DNA of 64,000 nucleotides from contig JANFOG010000017.1 of assembly GCA_024336345.1 (NCBI GenBank), positions 1-64,000 of the forward strand, read 5' to 3'. The stretch comes from Mariannaea sp. PMI_226. Taxonomy: Eukaryota > Ascomycota > Sordariomycetes > Hypocreales > Nectriaceae. This document shows positions 42,180-54,559 of the stretch, piece by piece (positions within the stretch are counted from its first letter, which is position 1; each line of letters begins with the position of its first letter). The position numbers and the translations under genes were made by a program. The notes below the pieces were generated by a model. The model saw only the letters and a program-made list of their open reading frames with translations, did no database searches and was not told where the DNA came from.

Positions 42180-45042
42180 AATTTACCGGGGGAAGAGGGA
42201 ATAATGTGATGGAAGGAAGCTTGCTCAACAGAGAGTGGGTGAGTAAGGACAAGTATTACTGTACTGTATTAGCGAGCACCTCAACGGCCTGTTATGCAGA
42301 ATTATCTCTATATTTAATGTCTTTAACCTGCATCTTGCTTCTTGCTCCATTATTAGTCGATCTGTATTTTGACTACTACATTATCGGCCTTCAAGAGGAG
42401 CTGGAATTTGCGTTTCGCGCCCCACCATTGAGAAATCAACCCCCCCTGTCTCCAGACATCTTATTCAGTCATAGAGTGCCTTGAAGCTAGCAGCAGAACT
42501 GCTTGAGCACGAGATAACTGTAGAATAGCTGCTACGTAACAGATACAACGTTAAGCCCTGGCGGCAGGGTTGAACAAAATGGAGATTTAACAAAATGGAG
42601 ATTCCTGGTGGAGTTGTCATGTGCTTCTCGTCCATTTACCTTGGCACCAGAAAAGTAGGAAACTGATGTGTATGCATTGTCACCTACAAATATGTACACA
42701 ATGTACAGATTACTTCTAGTCCAAAAAGGTATATAAACAGTGGATAAATTGTGTTGTAGGTACAGTAGATACGGAGTGGCCCGCTCCGTCAGCTGGTCCT
42801 CCGGGGAAAGCGGCATACGGAGTAGTTTCCATGAGGCATTTCTGAGCCGCGCCAGCCGCTCATCGTGCATACCGAGTAAGCAGGGGATGTGCAATGCCTC
42901 CACGCCATCTATCCCAAATTTAGCTAGCAGTTGTCTGGAAGGACGCCACAGGAATACACTGATCTAGGTCGATCGAGCACGTAATGTTTGACAGAAATTA
43001 GCACAAAAATCACGTAGTACAGTACAGTACCGTACATTTACGGTAGTGATCATTGAGATAAAACAATCGAGATAAATACGGCTGAGATTGGAGTACGAGC
43101 TATTCCGCGATCTGAACTGCTTTAACGTACTAAGTACGGCGACGGTCAAAATATGGACGTAGGGTTAGTATAATGTACCATCAAAATATAGCTCTGAGTC
43201 TGTACTGTATAGTCATACTACTGTAGATTTTTTCCTTCTTGCTTTCTTTTGTTGTTCATGCACAGCGGTAGAGTGACGGCCGCCAAGAGCGTCCGCCAAT
43301 ATCGTGATTATAAAATTTGTCCCCCCACAAACGGTGTGTAGCAGACTACGGGCCAAATTGGACATTTCAGACCATACCAAAGTCTCTATACTCCCGAATA
43401 TGGTCAGTGTGGGGGATAACATCATAGTACTGACCTGGCGGACACTCTTTGCAAGCCGCTGGTGTACAGTCCTATTGACCCAACAGATTTATGACGTCTG
43501 GGCAACAGTACTTGAACAGATGCAAGCATTAGGCTTGAATTAGGAAGGCAACTAAGGTTACTGGATTGAATGCAAATGTATGCCAAATTACGGAACCTTT
43601 AGTAATCTGATCTAAATAAAAGGGGACAGCTCGGGCAGGTTTGGCCCCCTAAAATTAGACAGGGGCAGTTTATTTGAACAACTCAACATAAATACACTGA
43701 TCTCGGTCAATGGACCGAATAAACGTAATGTTTGACAGTTTCAGGTGCCCTTTTAATTAAATGACGTACCCGGCTTCCCGGAACCCACAACGACCCACGT
43801 TCCTTCAGTGGCGACAGTGGAGTAAGTTCATCAGGTGACTGATTACTCATGCACCTGTAGTAATTGTCTTCGCAAGAGAGGGCCCTATTGTCAGGTCAAT
43901 CAAGCGACTCTGGCATCTCTAGATTACATATGGTAGAATAATACTATCAGGGCTAACCAGGGATAGCATAAATATAACTGCAATAGCAGCCTTCTGGTTG
44001 TTCTTCTCTAATGCAAAGAAAACGCAATGGAGCAGACTGTAAGATAGTGTCTTCGCTGAGCGGAGTTAGTGCGACTTAATTACAAAGCCTTACGCAATGG
44101 CCCCTCTGTACCTATCTCTATAGAGCATAAGTAAGGGTACCATTACTTAAATGGGCTAATACCTTCTGACCAAGACATGCCAAAGCGACGATCTTAAGAA
44201 AGTACTGACAAAAGAACCGCTCCCCTTAAGCAATGGCGCACATGGATCTTTCCATACTCTTTAACGTTTGTTCTGTTAAGTAGTCCGTAGTGCTCCAAAA
44301 GCTATTCTTGCATTATAACTGAAATAGCATATTTGGATCTAGATATCCTCACGTTGTCGTTTGCATCATATCTTCATGTCAACAAGCATACCGTACCGTA
44401 ACATGGCTAATTAGGCCTCAGTTTTGCCAACTTTTCCATGGCCCACCTGATGCATTCAAAAGGGGCAGGAAAAAGAGCTAAACTGTCTTGCTTTGCCTAT
44501 GGGACTTTGGCTACAAGTGCCCCATGGGAGACCCAGAATGACCCGCTGCCCATCGCACATTAGTATCCACGCTGTAGTGGTATAGAACGCTTTTTGGTAA
44601 GGGTGCTTCGTAACTATGCTTCTTTTTCTGACAGGTGCTCCCAATAACATCTAAATCAATAAACCATCACACAGTAAGGCTACAAGCCTTTATATGGAGA
44701 AAAAATAGGTTTATTTCTGTACAATACCCAGCTATCAAAAATGTTCTGTTACCATTTCCCCGACAGTATCTTCACGTACGGTTCTATAGCTTATATCCGG
44801 ACCCAAGGGCTCGCTACTGGTACTGTATTGCCATAGCCCATTATGGCAACCAACACAGACCCTAGTCAGTTGTGTTGGTTGCGTTCAACTTGGGCCGTCC
44901 ACCAAACCAGATTCCCGGGACCGTCTTGACGGTAATATATAGCATTGGAGGCCACAATCTGCAAATATCCAAATACTGTGCCATCCTGTTTCTTCTTGCC
45001 TGACATTTGGATTGTTTTCTGCTTCTCAATCTCCAGGTCGTC
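42180..45042. other. Long gene-free stretch
   Basis: No supported exon. It holds TACAGTA/GTACTGTAC words near 43015-43035, and two short R1-end-like words (CACGTAATGTTTGACAG at about 42978, and CCGAATAAACGTAATGTTTG at about 43712). A minus-strand frame at 44866-45006 (46 aa, MSGKKKQDGTVFGYLQIV) is coding-like but too short to call. Confidence 0.4.
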
Positions 45043-46163
45043 ATGGCGTCTTTTCACCCAACTGCTGGGCCCCAGATGGGGAACAACCCCATGCCTTCTC
45101 AACCTTCTCAACACCGGAAGAACCCGAGAGAGGCTCCACTGTCCAAAGCCACTCGTCGGACTCGGAGAGAAAGAAGAACCGCTGTTGTGCCACATGACCA
45201 TGAGACTGGCTTATTCGCTCCGGGGGCTGAGCGGCATAACCCCCCCCTCCAAGCTCCTCAATCGCAGGTCGCCACCTTTGCGGGTGGACCAATTCAATTC
45301 CAACACAATCAAGAGTACGCACAGCACATCTCCGATTAGGATCTGCACTAATAATGAAGTGCGCAGCGCCGGTGATTTCCAGAAGGGCCAGCATGATATT
45401 GGCTTCACCGGAACATTTGAGCAGCCTTTAGGGCAGGAGCAAGCTGGGGAGGATATTTTTGGTACTTTTCTCTTCCCCACGTAAGCACATAACCATGTAT
45501 TCTATATATTTAACATGCTTATATCAAACTAACTTCATTATCGGTAGTCCGCAGCCCGAGTAGGTGCATATAACAGACCTCGATCTTAGCTTTCACTCCC
45601 ACTAACTTCTATCTAGCCCTCAGAACCCCATTCGGGAAAGAGAGTGAGAACTTTCCCGCCTTCCCTTGCCAGCATTCATTTTTCTTCGTTTGCTAACATT
45701 GATAATGAAGCTCGGATGGAACGTACGTAAGCTCAAACCTCATATTACCGAGAAAGTGTTAACAGATGTGAATTAGGAACGCTCTTATTCTGAAGATGTT
45801 AGTCTACTTTTACTACGTCCACTTCCTCTCTAGTACGTGTCCTAGCTGACATTGGTGGTATAGCCTGGGTGGTCTAGATACCAGAATGGCCAAGTTAGAG
45901 CAAAAGTACGGAGTTGCATTAACTTTCCCCCTCCCCTCACAGCATCCTGTGCTAATTTATATACAGAATTGACAACGTGGCGGAGACGTAAGTCATTCTT
46001 TGCTTGGAAAAATTAAGAATATATAGGGCACTGAGCTTATACTTGGGTTAGGCAACAACAGATTCCAGAACTTACAGGAGAAAAGGTGATGCCCGTTATA
46101 GTGGAGTCGATCAGTTCAATGGTGGAAGGTATGAACCAACAGTCAAGTGAGCAGGGTGAATAG
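45043..46163 (+). CDS. Nine-exon microexon gene encoding a Pro/Arg-rich protein with a C-terminal coiled coil
   Basis: Assembled here by splicing: join(45043..45314,45367..45480,45548..45559,45617..45643,45711..45722,45777..45797,45885..45905,45967..45987,46052..46163), 203 aa. All eight introns (52-87 bp) are in phase 2, so exons 2-8 (114, 12, 27, 12, 21, 21 and 21 nt) are each a multiple of three. Donors include GTAAGC, GTAGGT, GTTAGT and GTAAGT; most introns have a CTAAC/CTAAT/CTGAC branch site 10-35 bases before the AG. The N terminus is Pro/Gln-rich with the basic run KATRRTRRERR. The joined 3' exons read ALILKIMAKLEQKIDNVAET and then QQQIPELTGEKVMPVIVESI, a heptad-like helix. Family unknown. 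The last exon could instead be internal: a further candidate exon lies at 46267-46318. Confidence 0.6.
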
Positions 46164-46466
46164 CAACCCCCGTAGCTATTCTCATTATCTAGTTTTTAGA
46201 TAAACGGACTAATTATCATATATTCAAGAAAATCACTTAATCGTCAACTTGGCCTTGTAATTATAGCATCAAATCAAGAAACTTGGGCCGGCGTATACTA
46301 TGTCCTTCAGACTAGTAGGTAAGTAATGTAACTATACTCCTCCAATTAGAGTACATTGAACTTTGATATTCTTCATCCTCGGGTTAGTGATCATTTAACA
46401 CAACTCTCAAATGTTTTACCATACAAGTTAGTCTTATTCGTAGAAGTCTTTGCAAAGAGTAAACTT

Positions 46467-46919
46467 CTATTCCCCAGAACCTGTCGCCTGGTCCTCATAA
46501 ATTCTTGTAGTGTGTTCGTGTGGCACTTGCACATCGCCTGCCAATTGGTTTTGATCCAATGAATAACCGCCCGCAGTACACAAAGACGAGGGCGTATAAA
46601 TCGATTGCCCGCATGAGTGTAGCTGTTCTGAATCAATCAGCCGTGGGTCAAGAGGTTGATTTTGCAGCCCCTCAATGAAGTTCTCCAGCGTCTTAATATG
46701 AACTTCCCCTAGCGCTGCCAAACGTTGTTGCCATGACACAATGACTGTTATATTCATAACTTCTTCTTTTAGACTTTGAAGCATCTCTTTGAGTCGTTTA
46801 TTTTCAATGGATTCTTTTCGCCTGCGTTCCTGTAGGTACTGTCGAAAGGGCTCGGCTGGTGAGATCATAGGATTATTATGATAACCAGAGGATATGTCAG
46901 ATAAAGTAGAGCCGTTCAT
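46467..46919 (-). CDS. Hypothetical coiled-coil protein
   Basis: 150 aa from the ATG before NGSTLSDISSGYH. The frame is open far upstream to about 47393, but that extension runs into repeat R1 and has no coding character. Residues 25-85 form a predicted coiled coil (YLQERRRKESIENKRLKEML, then QSLKEEVMNI and GEVHIKTLENFIEGLQ). The C terminus is polar. No family recognised. Convergent with the microexon gene at 45043-46163. An upstream exon is possible. Confidence 0.5.
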   Translation of the reverse strand: MNGSTLSDISSGYHNNPMISPAEPFRQYLQERRRKESIENKRLKEMLQSLKEEVMNITVIVSWQQRLAALGEVHIKTLENFIEGLQNQPLDPRLIDSEQLHSCGQSIYTPSSLCTAGGYSLDQNQLAGDVQVPHEHTTRIYEDQATGSGE

Positions 46920-47373
46920 TGTGAGTGATTTATAATGAATAAAACGGTCCAGACAGACTCTCTGATCCGTATACTGAGTGATTGTATTTAGTGGGATCGG
47001 GATATCCCTTTTGATAGGAGGAATTAAAACTAAATAGTTTATAATAACAATATTTGTACTTTGCCTCTGCTGTGTAAAAGGGTAGAGCGAAACGAGCGTC
47101 CGGTTATTTCTCTTCTTTACAGTTTTATTTTGCTGTGCGCATCCAAATTCGGTGCACAAAAGGCTGTCTAAAATATCTATTACAACATGATGAGGCGGAT
47201 GCTCGATTCGCTTACCTTGGATACTGTACTGTGCAGTATTTTGAAAAGAAACAGCTTGATTGTTAAGTCTATAATTAGACAAGTGAGGAAGCGAGCCAAA
47301 CTTCGGGCACTTGCATTTGAAAGCCTTTTCTACATCCTTTGCACTCAATTTGTGCCGCATACTTTTGTCAGAC

Positions 47374-47530
47374 ATTACGTGTATTCGGTCCATTGATCCA
47401 ATTCAGTATCTTCATCATGTCGTTGTTCTTCAATGAGTTTCTGCCGCTGAAGGGTCTACTGGTTCTATGCGCAATCTTAAGATCCCTGCTCCGCACGTGA
47501 CACCCCAGCATATGCCTTCTGTTCAACAAC
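47374..47530 (-). repeat. Repeat family R1, copy E
   Basis: Reverse orientation: CATTACGTGTATTCGGTCC, AAGGGTCTACTGGTTCTATG, CAATCTTAAGATCCCTGCTC and CACGTGACACCCCAGCATAT. Confidence 0.85.
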
Positions 47531-48204
47531 TTTTGGATACGGTGGAAGGCGGTCGCAATCTACTCCGCAAATTATTAGGGGCCGCTTTTTTGTCCCCAGT
47601 AGTTGGCACGTGGGTTCAACAAAAAAACAATAGCTACTTTTGGACAATGTGGCTGATATACAGGTGAAAAGTACAGTACATAAGCGGACTGTCACAGTGA
47701 CGGCAATACATAGACAGAAACGGCCCTGGCAATTTAGGCAGCCACAACTGTACAGTTAATCCGTGTCCCCTGGTCTTGGGTTACAGGATTGAGAGCGGCT
47801 TATCGACAAAGGAGATAGTCATATCTGTTAGCGGCTGCCGTCGCACAGTTTGTAGACGACCATAGCAATGGGCAGCGCCTTCCAACAACGAAAGCACTAA
47901 CGAGTCCGTCAAACCCCTTTATCCGAGTCGGCCGAAGTAGTTACATCATACAATGAATGCAAGAGATGCTACATAACCAGCTGCTATTGTAGCAAGACAA
48001 GTTTCCTCTATGAGAGGGCTGGAGTAGAAGTGTCGATCTCCACCATGAGCCGAACCCTGCAGGCCATGGGATGATCGAGGAAAACTTGCCATCGTGTAGC
48101 ATACAGTACCCAACTGGATTCGTCAAATAAGCAACAGCTCTGGGCGCAAAGGTAGGGAGAAAGCCCGTCTGCCCATTTCGTCAAAGCAGTCCACGGCCGC
48201 GTCC
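47531..48204. other. Intergenic stretch next to the NDC80 fragment
   Basis: Includes an R1-parent-like word (CAGAAACGGCCCTGGCAA, about 47716). The open frame of the NDC80 fragment continues to 48008, but that stretch no longer resembles NDC80. Confidence 0.4.
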
Positions 48205-48700
48205 TATGTAGAAGACCCAAGCAAGTGCTCCAGATTTGACCTCCCACAGCAGCAATCCGGCTCTTGGTGATACTACTATCAAATAGGTAGCACATTCGCT
48301 TCAGAATGGGCGGCACTTCTTGATCAATGTTCTTCTGAAACTTATGGTTTGGATCGATGCGATGGTACATCCACTGAAACATGTAGTTAAAGTCCTTCTG
48401 AGTCGGTGATTTCATGACATTCTGGAACAGTGCATGCTTCATCTCATTTCAAAATTCTTCTGAACCATGTACTGTACTCCAGCAATTCCTGTCCAATCCG
48501 GGCCTGGTAAGCTCGATCCTTGAGGGGGGCAGGGTCTCGCGGGACTCCGCCAGCTTGGGGAGTAGCTTGGAAGAAGCTCTGGAGTGACGTCGGGGCTGCT
48601 GTTAACTGGCGCGGTCGGTACAAGCTGCTGCGTGGTTCGCTGCCAGCATCCAAAGATGAGCGTGGCGCGCGGGTAGTGCTCCACTGGTGAAGACACCCTT
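48205..48700 (-). pseudogene. ndc80: Truncated, frameshifted copy of the kinetochore gene NDC80 (HEC1)
   Basis: NDC80 couples kinetochores to microtubules through an N-terminal calponin-homology domain. Minus strand from about 48600: a Pro/Ser-rich tail, then [20 protein letters not shown], an inserted slip, VQKNFEM, a one-base loss, then [54 protein letters not shown] and [17 protein letters not shown], ending at LGLLH near 48205. Order and spacing follow the NDC80 N terminus and CH domain. Two frameshifts (near 48475 and 48444) and loss of all coiled-coil sequence after the CH domain make it a fragment. The true gene must lie elsewhere because it is essential. It sits near hAT relics, so capture or ectopic duplication is possible. 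Confidence 0.85.
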
Positions 48701-50178
48701 GGACTGCTGGAGCGACGATCGCTTCATAGTTGAACCGGGTTAAGAAATGGAAGCGTTCGGCAAATGCCTTTGAGTGCCTCATTGGGTTTGTGGACGCTCC
48801 ACAGGGTCCGTACCTGGGACAAATATAATTTGACAAACAGTTGCGACTGCCATAAAATGATTGCTCAAATGATGTGGGAATTGTGGGTAGATGGAGCACC
48901 GAAAGTCTTGTTCTCATTTTGCCGTAATGGCTCTGGATATTGGGTCGACGGTATCCCCGTCAGCTTTACACCAGCCAATGAGGATCGGCCTTGAACTGGA
49001 CTGTACTGTATCCCTGCCGGCACTTCCCTCCAAACCCCTCATAAGACAGGAGAGAGGCAAAACTGTTGCGGATTGCGCAAAGGAGCATTGAGGAATGAAA
49101 CTGGCTATGGTCGATTTCAGGTTCCACCAACTCTGATCACACGTTCCAGGTTGGAATCTTGGGTAGAGTCATGCTAAAAGAGGTGGGCTGCGTCAATCGC
49201 TTGTGACGTGGCTTGGGGTTACCCTAGAATGTCTCTCGTTTCGAATCATGAACACGTACGGTAAAAATCTGGGTGCGAGAAGATTACTCTAGCGGTGTAG
49301 TGCATTCATTACCCGTTCCCGGACTGACGAACGTCCCGTTTATCATGCTATGATTACAGCTTGTGAATATGATGCTCTCAGAATACGGTCGTTATCATTC
49401 TATTGCCCAATAGCCTGCAAAACAATAGCGGTGAATAAAAAAAAATGTAAAAAAATAAAATGAAATAAAAATAAAAACACAGAACAAAATACTGCTTCTC
49501 AGTGCATGCCAAGTTCTGCATCAGTATCACAAGCTCTTCTGACTCTGCGACGAACGGAACAGGACTAGGGTTCAAAGCTACTACACTCTACTAGACATAT
49601 GGGATATGGAATTGATGTGGATGATGACTAAAAGCACGGCGGTGGTATGGATGGATATGTATTCATTATGGATGTGAATCCACAATGTGGAAAAGATTTC
49701 CACGTAACGAGCGAGGGAGTATATCCCCTGCGCAGATCACCCTTGACAGATCACATCATTCCCTCGAAGGTTCTGTCAGTATCTGATCCAACCGCCCGAT
49801 CAATCCCACACGTAGCCAATTGCGTAACTGAAGCATCTAATAAGCCTCGTAATCAGCTGCCCGGCGACTAAAAATAACCTCTCACACTCTGCCGACATAG
49901 GGGCTACAGTCGTAAATTCAGGCCCATCCTACTCCGTTTGGGTATCTCAGCCGCCCCGTGTGCCAGTATTGGTATGGATCGTACGCGTGAAGAAGACCCC
50001 ATCTTGTACCTTCGCGTTGTGGCTCGGTCAGCCATATTAAATTCCAGACTGACTCGATTCAGCCAGGACTTACCGGATCAGGGCTCCTAATACTGCAACC
50101 AGTGAGTTTGAAAGCCTCAAACTGCTCATATAGTCCGTTTGACTTGCCCAAACTAAACTACTGGTCCGTCTGTCACCG
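48701..50178. other. Gene-free stretch
   Basis: No supported gene; includes an A-rich tract at about 49436-49480. Frames at 48764-49091 lack motifs. Confidence 0.35.
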
Positions 50179-52240
50179 TTATACTAGACCACAGTACAAA
50201 CTATGGTCTACACTAATAGTCCAAACATAAAACACCGCTTGTCGCCCATCCCCGTACCTGGCTCTAAGGTTCCCTATGCCACTGTGGAAATATCTCACCC
50301 GCCAGCCTTCTTTATCACGTCCCTGAATCCAAAGAATCGACGATGACACCAGTGGCTGCCGGATCGACGTAACGACACTAGAGTCCATAATTAGACAACG
50401 GTATACCTCACGAATCAGAACGCTTACCCCTGATGGGACTATCAAAGAGCTCCTGTCCCAGGATCGTAGGCATTCCAAGAGAGGTCAACGTTTCAGTGTT
50501 CATAGATCCTCGCTGGTCGGTTACCGAAAGCTTGGCTTTGGAGAAGAGTCGCTCTGTCTCAGTAGACGTAGGCGCAATGGATAGAATGTCGATGGCATCA
50601 TAGATAAGTTAAGCAAACGCCCCCGCTGCGCTGATTCTAACCACCATTTCAACGGATCTGATACCATAGGCTCACGGCAGTACACTTCGTACTTGTCGTC
50701 ATCCATGTTGAAAATCGTAGTCTTTTGCTCTCTCATCTATGTTTTGTACCCATGTGGTCGTCTTGTAGTTGGCTCTTGTGCAGAAGCTGGTCGAAGAACA
50801 GTGCAGAGGTTGTTGATTTGTACGTCTCCCTCCACAGCTCCCCTACACGAGCTTTTGTACTCTCAATCCATTTATTCTTGTCCCTCCTCCAAGTCATCTC
50901 CTATGTATGCCCACTTGAGGGGAGGATGCATTACTGTGACAGCTAAATAGACCGTCGAATTTTCCGTTAATTCCCAGTAGCAGTCAGCCAGTTTGACCCA
51001 GGCGGTCTCCTTCACTCTAGCCAAGGGATGGTCGTGGTCTTGTTGGCTGCCTGAATGTGATGCAGAAGGTAGTCCGTGGTACGCAAAACTTCAGAGATGA
51101 CCCATGCCTTCGTAGGCCATTGTAGCATCATGAAATGGCTCGAGGAATTTGTGAGTCCCAGTCAAAGTTACCCAGTCAGAGGAAGTCAGAACATCGTGTT
51201 GCAGAGCCGGCCCTTCAGCACAAAACAAGGTGATACTTTAGGCCTGAGGACCCACTCAACCATGCCGTACCACGCATTCCAACGAGTGTCATTGTGGCGC
51301 CGCAGCATTAGGCCGTCGGTGAGACCAGTAAACGTTTGAAGCCGCTTGGGGGGTCCAAGTGATGTAGACCACGATGTTATGCAGCTTGCCTATCGCCCCT
51401 CGCTTTTCTCCATTGCTTAACTTCCCTGTTGGACGGCCCGTGGTAGGAATCCGTCGTCAGTGGTCACCTTCCTATGAGGAACTCCATCACGGCCAAATTA
51501 ATGATATGGCGGAAACACCGAAGCCGGTGAGGAAGAGATTCGTAGAAGACATCGAACACGTGTTCCCGATACTTTGTCGATCATGGTGTTCACGTTGGTG
51601 GCATTATCCATCATGAAGGATCCAACTTTTGACGCTATTCCATATTCTCATATGAACTCCATGATGTCTTCTGCCATGTTCTCGCCGCTGTGCTGTCCTT
51701 CCAGTTCTTTTATCCCCACCACCAGGGACTGCAGGCCATGGTCTTCGGTAACGAATTGAATTGTGAATTTTATTACGCCTAAACATTTGGCAATGTCCAG
51801 TTGTTGGGAACAATGTGTATTGAAGAAAGGCATTCTGTAGAGCTCGCTTTACAAATTCCTTTTTGTTGTCGTAGCCCCATTGTAGCTCATTTTTAACCGT
51901 GTTGCTAGCAATTGGGATGAGATCGTCAGCAGCCGGACGAATATACCTGATAAAATCGCGAAAGGCCTGCTGCTCAACACGAGCAAAGGGGAGACTGCAA
52001 GCTACAGTGCAGCGGCAGTATGATTCGCGCAGAGTGACTTGGTGTAGGGCATCTTTCTCCAGGGTGGTCATCAATTCCATTGCATCAACTTGGCCACTAT
52101 CTTGAGTTGCGTCGACAGCTTACTCAGCATTTTGCCAGTGTAGTTGAAGCGGTTGATTAACTTCCCCCATTGATTGAGTTGATTCCACCAAGTTGAACAC
52201 GTTGAGCTATCCACCCTTATCAAGAGCCTCACCCTCCAGC
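50179..52240 (-). pseudogene. hAT transposase relic 1
   Basis: Minus-strand pieces in at least three frames follow hAT order. FARVEQQAFRDFIRYIRP and NELQWGYDNKKEFVKRAL lie near 51900-52000. Then come FTIQFVTEDHGLQSLVVGI and ELEGQHSGENMAEDI near 51660-51780 (the conserved L-x-G-x-H-S-G-E-N motif), and the C-terminal hATC dimerisation region KYEVYCREPMVSDPLKWW near 50650-50700, with continued fragments (LECLRSWDRSSLI) to about 50400. Numerous stops and frameshifts; non-functional. It differs in sequence from relics 2 and 4, so it is a different hAT subfamily. No terminal inverted repeats were identified. Confidence 0.8.
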
Positions 52241-54280
52241 GACTCGGGCGTCTATAAACTTCCCCCTCGCCCTCCCATAATATGCTGCTTCCAACCTTTC
52301 CTGACACGTCAATTAACGAGTCCGCTGCCTCAATCAGCCCATTCCGCACCCAAGACCGTAGTGTTTGCGTAATTCCTATGGTACTGGCTTCTAATCGAGT
52401 CCGTGGAGGCGACAGCATCTGTCCAGTAACGCTAAACAGTCGTTTACACTCTGAAGACATGGGGGGATTGAGAGAAGGTCGAGAGCCATTCGTGACAACC
52501 GTGGGTAGTCATTTCGTTTCTCCCACCAATATTGCACGGGATCGGTCACAAGTGGATCGTTCTTGGCGTCGGGATTTGAGAGCCAGTGGTCATACTCGTC
52601 GCGATTTGCGTTTAGATGATGCTTGAGAGGAGGACGTTCTGTCTGGCAGAGTTGAAGTCCTATAAGCCCGATGTCTCTCCAGCCCCCTCAATACCTTCAA
52701 ACGCTTCAGCGGCGGTTCTGCGTCGGGTATCGACAGTGTCGGTAATGGTTTGTACTCTTCCTCCCACAGCTTCCTGATCATCCGTATGGCCTCCTGGAGC
52801 CATGGCACCTGTAATTAGTCGGTCCGTATTCTCGAAGTAGCCCCAACGCGAAACTGGATTTAGCATAGCCGAAGTATAGTACATTGGCGTCTCGTCTAAC
52901 TTGGTGTAATACTCACCTTCTCCATCAACTCGATGACCACCCAGTCATTCTTAGTCAGAAGGCTCTCCTCATGGATGCACAGTGGCAATTCTTCCTTCCT
53001 TCTCAAACCATGGCGGCGTTCCCTATTGAACCCAATCGTGATCTTCTAAACGAGATCCTCGAGGAAAGGACGCAACTTGAGGCCCCGCCGCATCATGTAG
53101 AAGGTCGATAACCAGCGGGTCTGGTTATCGCGAACAACGTCCAAAGGCTTTCTTGTTCGAGTTTTCGGGCTATCAGACCGCTGAAAGAACTCTGCCTGAA
53201 GAGCATGGAGCCGATACGTCAGCTTGTCGGATCGATGAATCCAGTGAACCAGGTTGTGGAGTTGCCAATGGGACATTTTTTCCGCCAGACTTCGTGTTGA
53301 GCAGCATCGAAACCAGGCTCCCCGTCAACCTCGGCTTCGAAGCCTCAGTCTTGTGACTGAACAAAAGGCTTTTCACCACCAGGAAAGCATCGCACTCTCC
53401 GTGTCTTCGGATCCAAACCCAGTGCCTCTGCAATTTCTTCTGCGGCTGTGTCCATATTGGCAGCATTATGGAGCGTGATATACCCAACCCTTTCAAGAAT
53501 CTCATTGCTCTCTAGGATCTCCACGATTTGTGCCGCGATATTATCCCCAGAGTGCAAAATCTTTAGTTCCGGCAGGCCAAGAACAAGCTTGGATGGCGTT
53601 CCGTTTGTCGACGTAGAAGCAGACGATTCCATACAGAGCATGCCTGTTTCTGGAGCGCCAGCCGTCGAGCGCAATATGGATTTGACCTGGAACGGTCCTA
53701 AGGTGGCTGACGACTTGCGATTTATATCGGGAATGGAGGTCGATTACACGCTTTCGGACGGTGTTGTAGGAAATATGGGCATTTGTTGCTGCAACTGATG
53801 GATTGAGGTACTCGAATACCCGTCGAAGCCGCCAGTGCTCGGGTTGGCGAAAAGAGATGTTTGCATCGACCACCCATTCGAGAAGCAGTCGCTGGAAACG
53901 ATCCTTGTCGAAGTGTCGGATGAGGGCGTTGGCGATGGCTTGCTCCTTCGGGTTGGCGGTGTGGAGATTCAGCATTCGGACAATATAAAGTGAAGAAGTC
54001 TTCTCGTTCAGCCGTTTTCCGACTGCGGGTTGTCTTTTTCCGGACCGATCAACGAGTCTGTGATGCCTGAGTAGATGCTTCTCAATGTTATGAGTACCAA
54101 GGGCAGAAAAGTCCGTTGTCTTGGGTTTCGGCATCTGGAGGCAAGGCCTGCAAACCCATCCTCTTCATAGGCCAATCGCGAGCTTGAATATCGAAGCCAT
54201 GCTGCCAAACCCACGAAGTCTGCCGGCCAGCACGTTCAGAAGCAGTAAAAAAGCCTGGGAATTTATTTCATGGGAATGTC
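52241..54280 (-). pseudogene. hAT transposase relic 2 with BED finger and hATC
   Basis: From about 54240: SWVWQHGFDIQ, a one-base slip, then KRWVCRPCLQMPKPKTTD and HNIEKHLLRHH (BED-type C-x2-C...H-x4-H finger). Next are RQPEHWRLRRVFEYLNPS, IHIALDGWRSRNRHALYGI (catalytic strand with the DGW Asp) and LGLPELKILHSGDNIAAQI, then a stretch with NQTRWLSTFYMMRRGLKLR near 53080. The hATC domain reads MSSECKRLFSVTGQMLSPPR, with RLEASTIGITQTLRSWVRNG near 52350-52460. Several frameshifts and stops. Same subfamily as relic 4. Confidence 0.85.
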
Positions 54281-54559
54281 TTCCAATGGTCGGTCAAAGG
54301 ACGCGACTCGATCACAGAAGTGCTGGGAGGCTGCAGCCAGAAGTTCGGCGACGCTTGGCAACTGGTTGTGACTCCATTGGGATCGCCCGGCAGAAAATAA
54401 GAAACAGTGTTTTGCTGGAGGCCACATTTGAGGCGCGACAGGAAGACGCGTTTACCAGTACTAAGTACAGGATACAAGGGGCTTAGACAAGATCATTAAT
54501 GAAACAAGGTATTGGGGACAGGATTCCAGCAGACACCCCTAGTGGGGCCGAACACATTA

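Noticed and set aside
44866..45006. 46-aa coding-like minus-strand ORF beginning MSGKKKQDG
   Set aside because: Coding-like, but too short and in the promoter region of the microexon gene; no homology can be judged.
46267..46318. Extra exon after the microexon gene (begins ASNQETW in one frame)
   Set aside because: It has good splice sites but is phase-asymmetric, unlike all other internal exons, and the stop at 46161-46163 already gives a clean end. Kept only as an alternative.
46920..47393. N-terminal extension of the coiled-coil ORF at 46467
   Set aside because: The extension translates repeat R1 and AT-rich intergenic sequence; coding character starts at the internal Met.
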